A stretch of DNA of 64,000 nt, from contig WIXG01000226.1 in NCBI GenBank assembly GCA_009869945.1, positions 1 through 64,000 of the forward strand, read 5' to 3'. Positions 36,630 through 47,129 of this stretch are shown piece by piece. The stretch's first letter is position 1; each line of letters begins with the position of its first letter. A model generated the notes under the pieces. That model worked only from the letters and a program-made list of their open reading frames with translations. It did no database searches and was not told the DNA's origin. The DNA comes from Mesaphorura yosii (taxonomy: Eukaryota; Arthropoda; Collembola; Poduromorpha; Tullbergiidae). The translations under genes were made by a program, and so were the position numbers.

Positions 36630-39600
36630 ATGGGTTCTGGCACAAAGAAACATAAAGATAAGGAACATAGCCGCGGCAAGAATCGTAAAGACGAAGATAA
36701 GCACAAGAGAAAACATCGGTCTAGAGATCGAGAATCAGCTAGTAAAGAAGATGACGGCGACGTGGTTGTACTTGATCAAGAAGGAGAGAGCAACAATAAC
36801 AGTGGAAGGGAGCATGGCCGTAAGAGAAGGCACAGAGATTCCAGTCCAGAGATCACGGTGATATCAAGTTCGACTCGGAAGAAGAATGTGAGCAAGAGAA
36901 CTGACGATGAGTGTGAAGTGAGAAAGTTTTCCAGGGAAAAGAGGAGGCATTCTAGCGGTGATAATGACGGTGGTAAGTTTTGTGACTATCTTAACACGAT
37001 TTGGTTTCAGTTTACCAAGTTAAAATGATAACTTCTCTTGATTGATGTCAGACGCCGAAGTTTCACCGACGAAAAGAAGCAAAGGCACGCCTTCTAAACA
37101 AGCTCGATCACCTTCCCCACCTCCGACGGGATCAACATCAGGTGACTCTTCACTGTCTATAGCAGAAACTAATAAATTGCGAATTAAGTTGGGCTTAAAA
37201 CCGCTTCAAATTGATTCCGGGCCACCTAAAAGACCACCGCCTCAAAGTAATGAAGAACTCACAGAAGCAGCGGGAGACATTGACGAGGAGACCGCTAACA
37301 GAATTAAAGCTGAAAGAGAGCTAGAAAATGAAACTTATTGGAAGGAAGAAAATAAAGATAAGGATTTTGTTCACGCTCCAGCAGGTAAGGCACATTCAAA
37401 ATTCTGGAAAACTACGACTGCGATTTATTGATAGATTTGTCAACTCTTTAGCTAACCTTGGAAAAGAAAAACAGGCTGAAAAAATCAGAGACAAACTGGC
37501 CGCCCTTCGTGAACGACGACGAATCGAAGAAAAGTTAAAATCAACTAAAGGTTTAGCTGATGACTCCGACGACGACGACAGTGCCGCCAAATGGGTGGAG
37601 AGATCCAAGAGAATTGCAGAGGAGAAAGCACTGGCCGAAAAAAGAGTAAGTGAACTGTAAACTCTACTAGCTTATTAGTCCTCTAGTTCTAGTTAAGGAG
37701 GATTTAATCACTGTTTAATCCGCTTATTTTATAGGCCAAAGCTTTGGAGGAGCTTGACGATGCCTTCGGGGTTGGCGAATTGGTTGAGACCGAATTTCAG
37801 AGCGCAAAAAATAGAGCGTACACTGACAAGCACCTCAAGGGGATGAAAGTTATGCACTCTGACGTAAGTTCTAAAGCATATGCATAAAGCGAGATAGATC
37901 ACTAATTTATTACTCACCTTATTACAATTTTAGGCCCGAATTAGCGAGGGTGAATCCGTAATCATGACGCTTGAGGACAAAGATGTTCTTGATGAAAAGG
38001 ACGATGTATTGATTAATGTGAATATGGTGGATGATGAAAAGTATGAGAAGGTTAGTTTAGTATTATAAAACGCTTACGTTGGACTCCTAGAATCGCGGAA
38101 GTTTGAAGTATTGTTTATTTAACACAGAACATTGAAGATCGAAAAATGAGACCCGAGCTGCACGGCTATAATGTCTTTGAAGATTTAGAGTTTGATCCTG
38201 CCAATCAGAGCAAGAAGGTGTTGTCAAAATACGACGAAGAAATTGAAGGAATTAAGAAGAAAACCTTCGTTATTGGTAAGCTTTCAGGTAATTGTGAAAT
38301 CTATGCGTAGTATTATAAAATTTATTTGCAGGTGAAGACACGTCAGAGGCGGCAAGGAAAGCGAAGATTAAAGACCAAATGCAGAAGGCAAATAAGATCT
38401 TGGAAAGTGTCGAGGCACCAACGTTGAGAATTGCATCCGATTTTTTGACTGAGGAAGAGATGACTTTCAAGAAAAGAACAAAGAAGGTGAGTTCAAATTC
38501 TAATCTGGAACGAACAGCCTTGGACCAATTGAGTCGTCTTGATCTTAGGTTCGCAAGGTTCGAAAGAAGCTTAGGGCGGACGATTTACTGATGGACAACA
38601 TCCAGAGCTCAACTTCTCAAGACTTGGGTCCAAGGAAGAAACCTGAAGAGGGAGAAACAAAGATCAAGGCGGAGCCTGTGGACATGGAGATAGACATGGA
38701 AATCGATGACCTCCCGGCACCTGCACCAACTATTGACGTATCTGACATTAAGTTAGAGGATGAAGGTGACCTTGATTTTCAATTAGCCTTGAGCAAAGCA
38801 AGGAAGTTGAAGCAAAGGGAGAAAGCTAAGAAGCATACAGTTGAAAAGGTGAGCTCAACTTATTGAGATCATCTTTACTGACATTGCCGAAGAAGTAATC
38901 CTTCTCTGTTGATTTTGACAGCTTAGGGAGTTAGTCCAGTCTGATCAGGCTCAGGCATCTGACGCTCAGGGTGATTCAATGGTCCTAAATGCCACTGCAG
39001 AATTCTGTCGTACGCTCGGGGACATTCCGAGTTTTAGTGGTGGCGATTTATACGCTGACGAAGCAATGGTATGAACTTAGGACTATCTCACTTATACTGG
39101 CACCTGAATTTACTCGATAATGTTAATCTATTGATTGAATATGTAGGACTTTGAAACTGAGGCAAAGGCTCATCGTGAAGAAATCGAAGAACGAGGAAAA
39201 TGGAATGCGGTTGAAATCGGTATAAAATTGGAAGATTTTAGTTTGGTTTTCATAAGTTGTTTTGTTGCGTTCTAGTAACAAAGCACACTTTTTGTTTCTT
39301 TCCAGATGAGACACCAATCGACATAACAAATGCTCCGACAGAAATGGAAAAAGCCCCGATTCTAGAAGAAGAACCGGAGGTCGGATCTGGACTTGCTGGC
39401 GCGTTGAAATTGGCTATGAAGAAAGGATTCTTGGAACACGAGAAAAAGAAACGAGCTCCTGCTAGAACAATGAAACATCTTGAAGCACAAAATTACTCGA
39501 TTGACGACAAGAATTACGAAGAAGATAAATCGCGCAGCAAGCGAGAATTTTACTCTGGTCCAACCACAGAGTTTAAAGAAAAGAATCAGTACAGACCTGA

Positions 39601-39958
39601 TGTAAAGCTCGAATACACGGACGATGACGGAAAGCCCATTTCTGCAAAAGAAGCTTTTCGACTGCTGTCTCACAAGTTTCACGGAAAGGGATCCGGCAAG
39701 AACAAGATTGACAAGAAGAGGAGAAAGGCGGATCAAGATAAGGTATGACCCAAGTTGATTTCTTACTAAAGGGTAAATTCTGGACTAACGATGTTTTTTA
39801 AATGCCAGTTAATGCAACACATGAGCTCTACTGATACACCGCTTGGGACTTTGGAACTTCTTCAAGAGAGGCAGAAAGCGACACATTCTGCGTACATTGT
39901 CCTTAGCGGCAGCAATAAGGCGTCTCAGCATACTTTGAGCAAACCATCAAAACGCTAA
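36630..39958 (+). CDS. SART1: SART1/Snu66, U4/U6.U5 tri-snRNP-associated protein 1
   Basis: A spliceosomal protein needed to bring the tri-snRNP into the pre-spliceosome; nuclear. Exons: 36630-36972, 37052-37384, 37452-37645, 37735-37863, 37934-38050, 38128-38275, 38332-38486, 38549-38848, 38922-39068, 39147-39219, 39306-39742, 39809-39958. All phases fit, giving 841 residues (human 800). The N-terminal 110 residues are Lys/Arg/Ser/Glu-rich (RS-like). Family blocks follow: [115 protein letters not shown] and [20 protein letters not shown]. It ends with [17 protein letters not shown] and AYIVLSGS. It is convergent with the EFHC gene, with 167 bp between stop codons. Confidence 0.95.
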
Positions 39959-40010
39959 TCAACTAATCACACATTGAAATTCATATTTCATTTGAGTATT
40001 TTCTTTGAAA

Positions 40011-40016
40011 TTTATT
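40011..40016 (-). other. Polyadenylation signal of the EFHC gene
   Basis: AATAAA on the minus strand, 110 bp past the EFHC stop and only about 50 bp from the SART1 stop, so the two 3' UTRs probably overlap. Motif match only. Confidence 0.45.
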
Positions 40017-40125
40017 CATCATTTTCATTGCGTTAATACAGTAGTGTGAAATGATATGCGTGAATTCTTCTTTACATACGCGTACGTTCTTGATTATCAT
40101 GTATTTGTTGTGTTCAAGAGCAGCA

Positions 40126-43100
40126 TCAAGCACCCGGGACTTGCATTCGGGCTCCTTCATAACTCCTTTCACCTTGCTTCAAGTTGCAATTAAGAGCTCC
40201 TGGTGCACATTTATTATTTTTGCCTTCAGTCATTGAAATCATGCACGGCGTACCATGGACCGTGATCGGCTCCTCCGGTGGACTTTCTTCCAGTTCCTGC
40301 TCCTGAACTTGTTCTCTTGGACAGTAATCACTTGACTCGGCTTGGCAAGTTTGAGGATGCTCGGGATAAGGTCGGCCTTCATTACAACAGCAAACAGCAG
40401 GCAACGCACATTTGATGTTTGGACAAACGTCATTCAGTAGCGCACGATAATTGACGTAGAAGATCTTTAGAGGCGGCTTCGGTTCAATCATTTTCAGCAT
40501 GTTCTAAAATTCCATAAAGGACTCTCATGCAGTGACCGCTTTTTTTCATTCCAATCTTAAAATAAACGCTTCAATAGAACCTTAATTGCTGCTGGTTTCG
40601 CGACAGGAACTGGATTGTCCTCCCAGTCAAGGAATTTCATCAAATCGCAGTAGTCCACACGATTACAGTCGTCTCCAGCAGGAAATCTAAATGCAGTAGT
40701 TGTAATGGTTAATTTTTAATCAGCCTCAGCATGCTTATATATGTACTTTTCTTACTTATCAACCAAGTAATCGATTAGTTCTTTGACTACTGGAAGCCTA
40801 GCCCCTTTCAACGTTGCTCTGAGCGTTTCTCGGTCTACTTTACCAGTCCGACATGGGTCATGATATCTGAGAGTAAGCTCGACCTGGACTAGCAGTTCCA
40901 GATCAAAGTTGAATCGCCGCAGTTCAGTCTGAATGATTGATCTGAAATTTTTCAAATTTTTAGACCAATTATTTTTGTGCCTGCGTTACCTCTCGTCTCA
41001 TCCTCGTGCGGTTCTTACTGTAATGTTGGGAAATCTGTGCCGATGGGAGGTTCTTGGGCCGAGTATGCTCGAGCCAATGTAAGAATTTCGTGTTCACTCA
41101 ATTCGCACTTCGAGAGTTCAAGGAGCAACGTTCGAAAATTTCTGGAGAGAAAGAGTTTGAAAGTTATTCGTGACTTGCAAATCAATACAGCACTTAATTT
41201 TAATTAGCGTACTCGAAGTCAATAATGCCTTTTCCACAGACGTCATGCTGTGCGAAGCATTTCAGAATGTCTTCAGCCTGATGCGGGCCAACAACTGCCC
41301 GAAGTTTCTCGAGACAAATGCTTATGTCCGCTACAGGAAACTGTGAGTAGAAAACAAAAGGACGCAAGTTTGCATTAATTTTCGGCCCGAATGAAGTTCG
41401 AACTGCGACTTGCCAATTCTCTGTGCTTCTCCATGTATGACAATGTAAATTCATCTGCTCGTGTTAGTTGGAATTGGAAACTGTTGATATCCAGCACATT
41501 TCCAACGAAGAAGTCCTTCGGCTCATAAAACTCAGCAGGTTTTCCAATCTCAGGCTGATATCCGGGTTTCTTGATTCGGGAACGCAGAAAGAAGTTCCCC
41601 TTCGGGAGTCCTAAAAATTGGCAGATGAAAGCGTGTAGACAGAAAAGTGAAATGAGGTTCAATTTCTTCATTCATTCATTCATAGACTGGAAACCTGAAT
41701 TTGGATGTTCGAGTTCGAAGACTTGTGCCGTATCATCCGCCATGTAATAGTTGATAGTGAACTTTCTTGTTTGGTTCACGCCTTGACAAGCTTTATGAAA
41801 TTTTGCTTCAAACCGTAAAATGTCTCTGCGGAAGTGAACCAGGGTCAAGTATTAATCTACATTTTCAACATCGTACACTGCCGACTGTGCGCTCAGCAAT
41901 TTAGCTTCGTCAAATAATGTACTTCTCTTTCTCAGCAAACTTCCTGTAGTCCTTCACATGTGGTCTAATTTCAATGCTCTTCCAGCTCACAAGAGAATCT
42001 TCCTCGGTTCCCCAGCCGGTGTACGGAGGCACAGGTTGTTTTGGAAGCTCAGGCTTCGGTTCATTCAGCTCCAGCGGTGTAAAGTCCTCTGAAATCAATT
42101 TCTGCCTTCACCATGAAACTGTCATACGTCATACCGCAACGAAAGTGGAAGAGATTACCGAGTCCATATTTTTCCTTGTAGTATTGCTTTGTAAATTCAT
42201 CGCAGCGAGCAAGAATGATGGCTCGGCCGAAGACATTGATGACAGCTCCGATGGCCAAATCCCTATCGTCGTAGTATTCTATGTCCCGTCCTCCCAACCC
42301 CAAGTTGTCAACCATGAAATGCGATTTCTTCCCTTTTCTTTCGTGCATCGACCCAAAGACGTTTAACAACGTGACTGGAGTTTCCACACCGGGCAACGGA
42401 ACCAATTTACTTTGATCCTGAGCAGACGATTAGAGACGATTACAAGGTAACAAGCTGTTGTACATACATAAAAGCTGATGAAATTCCGTCGCTTTAACCT
42501 TGGGAATCTTGCTCTTTTTCACAAACATTGGAAACGACTCGTAGCCTGAATTAGGTCTAATGATTTCTCGTACTTCCATTGTATGATCGCTGAGATAGTA
42601 GTGGATCACAAATTCACGTAGATCACCGTGCAAATTGCATCGATCATCCCAATAACCCCAGAACCGGAGCACGTGACGATCGTGTTGTAGGAAAGGACCA
42701 CGCTTGTCTTCAGCGTGGTGAGGTTTTCGAGCATTTTGTCCTCGCTGTGCCTGTAAGTAAACATGTGAAAAGTTCTCACTATCTGGTCCAAGATTATGTT
42801 AGTGCTTGACAATAGCTCTGCTACGAGCCTGCTTCAGTTTCTGAGTCGCGGGATCAACTGGCATCTCCATATCAACTGCGACTGGAATTCCCAGACGATT
42901 GAGGAAATTCCTGGTAAACTTGTCACAAGCGCAGATGATGAACGTTTTCCCATAGAATGTAACTTCGCATCCGACATTCAAGCTCTCCAACGTGTGATAG
43001 CGATCCTTACATGGCGGGTCCAAAGGAATTTTATGGCGGCGGATAATCTGACCCTGGTCTAGACGATAATGAAAGCATTAATGTGTTAATAGTATTTTCA

Positions 43101-43719
43101 AGGCCAGTTTTTGTAGCTTGTACCGATTCCAGAATTGTATGTCTTGGGCTCCATAACCTGAATTGAATCATCTTCCAGGTAGTAGTAAATTTTGCAGTGG
43201 TGAATGCGGTAAGTCTCTAACGGAGTCTCCGGAATCGGCTCTTGGTAGTAAGCGTCAAATGTCAGGAGCTGTAATATTGAATCACTTGCATTGAATAAGA
43301 AACTCCCAGCGAAAACGGGGAGAAGTTAATTATGACGTCTGGCCTGTTTGTCGAATTGCACCCATTGTGGGCATTTCGGCCCACCTCTCGAGTACAAGCT
43401 GCAATCTGGTGGAACCGAGGGAACTTGCGCCCATGGTGGAAGGTTGAAGCCGCCAATCCCTGGCTTTAGTCCCCTGCGGTCGCAAGGTTGACTCAGGATC
43501 GCGATGCCATTTTGGAACGTCCAGTGATGTGCGCGGTGGAATCTTTCAGCTCCGACCTGTCACAGATTATGAAGTTCTATTTCGTTGGAAAGGAGGCATC
43601 CGGGTGGATGACTGAACTGAACTTACATTGAAATTGAATGTGTTCCCGGGAAGCAATGGAAGACTCTTGGCCAAAGCTAAGTCCAAAGTCCCACCGTAGG
43701 GATTCGTCTTAAAATTCAT
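40126..43719 (-). CDS. EFHC1/2: EF-hand/DM10 domain axonemal protein, EFHC1/EFHC2 family
   Basis: EFHC proteins are microtubule inner proteins of ciliary and flagellar doublets. Exons (minus): 43627-43719, 43344-43556, 43124-43268, 42811-43058, 42499-42750, 42159-42417, 41923-42088, 41695-41825, 41410-41610, 41213-41330, 41019-41141, 40756-40941, 40581-40686, 40126-40503; 872 residues. Three DM10 repeats are clear: LLTFDAYYQEPIPETPLETY to CACDKFTRNFL; LRFWGYWDDRCNLHG to ARCDEFTKQYYKEKYG; LRFEAKFHKACQG to TRADEFTLSYMEKH. Helical EF-hand-like segments follow, then a tail with a CCC cluster not known to me from vertebrate EFHCs. The second intron appears to use a GC donor. The 42811, 42499 and 41330 boundaries are the least certain. 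Its start faces ECHDC1. Confidence 0.9.
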
Positions 43720-44513
43720 TATGGAACCTGAATGCCACCTTTGTACGCGTTAGTTACTCGTTGGCGTCTGTGGAATATTCTACTCCCGTCTCGTAATCTT
43801 GGCGGTGTGTTCGATTGGCTTCAAATAGAAAGATGCAATGGGTGACAAGCGTAGATTCTTGCATCCGATATCGTGCTTAGTATCAAGTGCCAACATAGCA
43901 CGCTGGTCCTTGGTGCCGCTGTGCCGTATAGAAACTCCAGGGAACAGTTTGGTCGTTTGAGAGAGATCATTAAAATTTCCAAGGCAACACTGCACGCTCC
44001 GCGTCTCGTAGTTCATCTGTCATCTCTGAAGAAGAGTTTTTTCCACTCGAGCTCCTGCAACAAAGTCATCAAACCTTCCGAGACGGATGATTTACCGTGC
44101 ATTGATGCCGTGATGAAAATTGACTCAATTAATGTTTGTCTAAATCCGTCTAGTTACGAATGCAGCTCATATTATTGTTATCTCTGTCAGTCATCGGCCA
44201 TGGGATTCACATTTATCGCTGAAGATGAAATCGCTATTTCGTTCAACATGAGACATGACACCTCTTCTGGCTGCAGCAGTGCTTGCTCCACAAATCCGCG
44301 CGGAACTAACTCATCACCTGCTAAAGTTCGAGACTTGCGAACTGCAATCTGTCCTTCGGGAATTACGATCAGCCGACAACTTCGGTCGCTCGGCAGCCCA
44401 GCCACCTGATGTCGAAGAGAGGTGCCGTCGTTACTATTGCGTCGTGTGCCGCTGATTTCTAGTCAAATCACTACTCAAGAAACGACGAAACGAATCCCTG
44501 CCAGACCGGAACC
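43720..44513. promoter_or_regulatory. Shared upstream region of the EFHC gene and ECHDC1
   Basis: 793 bp between divergent start codons. Two plus frames cross it: 43873-44409 (178 residues, Ser/Cys-rich) and 44255-44455 (66 residues, with an amphipathic LLAAAVLAPQIRAELTHHLL segment). I recognise neither. They could be upstream frames in a 5' UTR or chance. Confidence 0.4.
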
Positions 44514-45601
44514 ATGTCATCCCTTTCAATTTGCAGTCATAATTTCATGAGATCTCTGCGAAGAACTCTTCGAATCCAAGCATTATCCCTCCAGCAAGAT
44601 CAGCCATTATCAGCAGCACATATGTCAACCAGTCGGCAAACATGTGGCCCCACGTCTGCTGCAACAGATTTAAACAACATCCGGTATGAATTTCGGAAGT
44701 TTGAGGGTGGACAAGTAGTGCTAACGAAAGATGAGGATAAAGGAATCGCCAGCATCTGTGTTGATTTTCCAGAGAAAAAGAACGGCTTCAGCGGTAAGAC
44801 TTCGTTTGTAGATCATTTCTGTAAAATTTTAATGAGAAATGGTAAATGACGGTTGATCTCATAACGCACTTCTTCCAGGAAAGATGATGGTAGAACTCAA
44901 CGATATTATCACTTCATTAGAAGATTGGAAAACTGGCAAAGGTATTCTGCTGTACTCAAATGGAGACACATTTTGTTCCGGTGGATATTTGGAAACAGTC
45001 AAGCAAATCTGTTATCCGCAAGGCGGTTTTAAAATGGCCACTTTGATGCATGACACGACCACAAAATTTCGCCGCATTCCGTTCGTCTCCTTATCAGTAG
45101 TACAAGGCAAGGTGAGGCGGTTATATAATGGAATTTGCCTTTCGAAAACCCCAGTCACACTTTCACTATGCATTTTAGGCCCTTGGCGGAGGTGCCGAGC
45201 TGCTCTTAATGACTGATTACCGCCTAGTCACTCCGTCCACGGAGATCGCATTTGTGGAGGCCAAAATGGGCGTCGGATCTGGCTGGGGTGGGTCACTCCT
45301 GTTGAAGGAACTCGTTGGACGTCAGAAGGCCCTAGACATTTTGATTACGTGCAGAAAGATAAGGGCAGCCGAGGCGATTCGATTAGGCCTAGCGGACGCC
45401 GAAATCAGCGATGACAATCGGGTTGAGACGGCCAAAGAATGGCTGCATAGCAAAATAGAGCAGCATGACTACACTGTAATTCAAACTGTTAAAAATATTA
45501 TAAACTCGAAGGATCTTCAAGAGGAGAAGCATTATTTTGCCGAATCATGGTCGGGCCCAATTCAAATTAGATCTTTAAGTAGAAACATTAAGCACAAGTA
45601 A
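44514..45601 (+). CDS. ECHDC1: Ethylmalonyl-CoA decarboxylase-like enoyl-CoA hydratase family protein
   Basis: A crotonase-fold enzyme. The mammalian member decarboxylates ethylmalonyl-CoA, a side product of acetyl-CoA carboxylase, and so acts in metabolite proofreading. Exons 44514-44793, 44879-45111 and 45179-45601 join in phase to give 311 residues (human about 307). Blocks in order: GIASICVDFPEKKNGFSG; GKGILLYSNGDTFCSGGYLE (first oxyanion-hole loop); PFVSLSVVQGKALGGGAELL (second loop, GGGAE); MTDYRLVTPSTEIAFVEAKM; GWGGSLLLKELVGRQKALDI; and a C-terminal AESWSGPIQIRSLSRN helix. The first 50 or so residues are Ser/Arg/Gln-rich and could be a mitochondrial-type leader, although human ECHDC1 is described as cytosolic. 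A later Met could also be used. ECHDC1 fits better than ECHS1 because of the WGG and C-terminal WSGP patterns. Confidence 0.88.
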
Positions 45602-45637
45602 TTTTGTGATTGCGAGTGTGAGTATTGAGACAAACGA

Positions 45638-45643
45638 AATAAA
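45638..45643 (+). other. Polyadenylation signal of ECHDC1
   Basis: AATAAA on the plus strand, 37 bp past the ECHDC1 stop codon. Motif match only. Confidence 0.6.
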
Positions 45644-47129
45644 TTATTTCCTGCACTTATCATTTTGGCAAATGCTTCTGAGCGAAGTTGATCGATTCAC
45701 TTCTTATTTTAACCTTTAATAAATGAAGTTCCAAGTGCGGATTAAATTGAACAAAGAAATCGCTGCATTTGCGACCATTGCATGACTTTTGCTAACATTT
45801 TCACCCAAAATCATTATTTCGCAAGCAATTTTGCATCAAATGGCGAAATTCGAATGAATTTTGCAAATGCAAAATGTTCTAGATCAATTTGAGCCACTGA
45901 GCAGCATTAAAATCCTTGCAAAAACGAAATTGCAAAATATAATTCGTCGGCGACTCGATTCGAAGCCTTGCTCAGTGTTCAAATACGAGTTATTTCGAGA
46001 CGTGTTTTTGACTGCGGACGGTAGCGTGTTCGTGTAATCCAGCTCTTGGAGGTCGGGTTGAGTGGATGGTTTGAGTTGGGGAGCTCTGACTGTGTGTTTG
46101 TGTACGTTGACTGGGTGTCCCATCTAAGCCCGGCATCAATATGGGTTTGTGAGAGGAGTCTCGCAAGTCCAGGTTGCCTAAGGAAAGGCGAACCGGGCCA
46201 GGGAGGTGACTCAGCAGCCAAAAGCCTTCGTGTTGGGCAGTAGGGGGATCGCGCCTAGGAGTGCCATCGCATAGTCAGCCTCGGCAATATAGCCAGACCT
46301 CATTCCAATCTTTTGCCTCTTCTGCCTTGCCTTTGCATTGCAATGCAACATGCATTCGTTCAAATCGCCTCGTATGTTGCCCGTGCGTTCTTGTGCGTCT
46401 ACTTTTTGCCTTGCAAATGCATGGCAATTGTCGGTGTCGTTAACAGTGTGCAAATTCAAAAACTGAAGCGGAATGCAACAACTCAACTTTTTGGAAGAAC
46501 CTCTCTGTTAACGGTGGTAGTTCAATGTAAACCTTAATTTTAATGACAGTTCAATCATTTTTGCAATTAATGTGATGAAAATTTTGTGACTCCGAATATC
46601 TTAATTGAAGGGAATCACTAATCGCCCTTTTTTAATTTTCAGCAAACTGGAAGAGTTCTAAGTGATTGATTTACGATGATGATCATAATGAGTGTACTCC
46701 GAATTCATTAGTTGTGCAGTGCATTCGAAAGAATGATGAATGATTAATGTGATTCATTTCCGTCCGATAAGTAAGTCAATAAATAGTTTTATTCGAGTTT
46801 TGCAAAAGATTGATTCAAAGTTAAAGTTCTTTCGACTGACACTTGATTAGCATGAATAATACTTTAGGTTATTTAACGCTAAAGGCTACGTAAATCTATG
46901 AAAATCTGTGAAATGTAACAGTCGTAGTGCGTAAGATACGTATATGAGTGTGTCCTAATATTAGTTATTCGAGGAAAGATTGTAACTTTACTTTACAATG
47001 GATTACTAAATAAATTACAAAAAAATAAGTCATCACAGAAACCTCCGTACGTCAGTATTTAAAAATCTAATCTAGGATTTTGTAACAATGCCATTCTTTC
47101 CATACTGCATCGTTACGGTATGCCTTCTT
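45644..47129. other. Intergenic DNA between ECHDC1 and ZNF236
   Basis: The 45,770-45,940 part is dense in TTTTGCAA and TTGCAAAA words in both orientations and could fold. From about 46,120 to 46,280 the sequence is GC-rich (GGGCCAGGGAGGTGACTCAG, then GATCGCGCCTAGGAGTGCC) and unlike its surroundings, suggesting a transposon fragment that I cannot classify. A minus-strand AATAAA at 46,788-46,793 could end the ZNF236 transcript. Confidence 0.4.

Noticed and set aside
44187-44405. 72-residue minus frame between the EFHC gene and ECHDC1
   Set aside because: No motif, and it overlaps other open frames in the shared upstream region.
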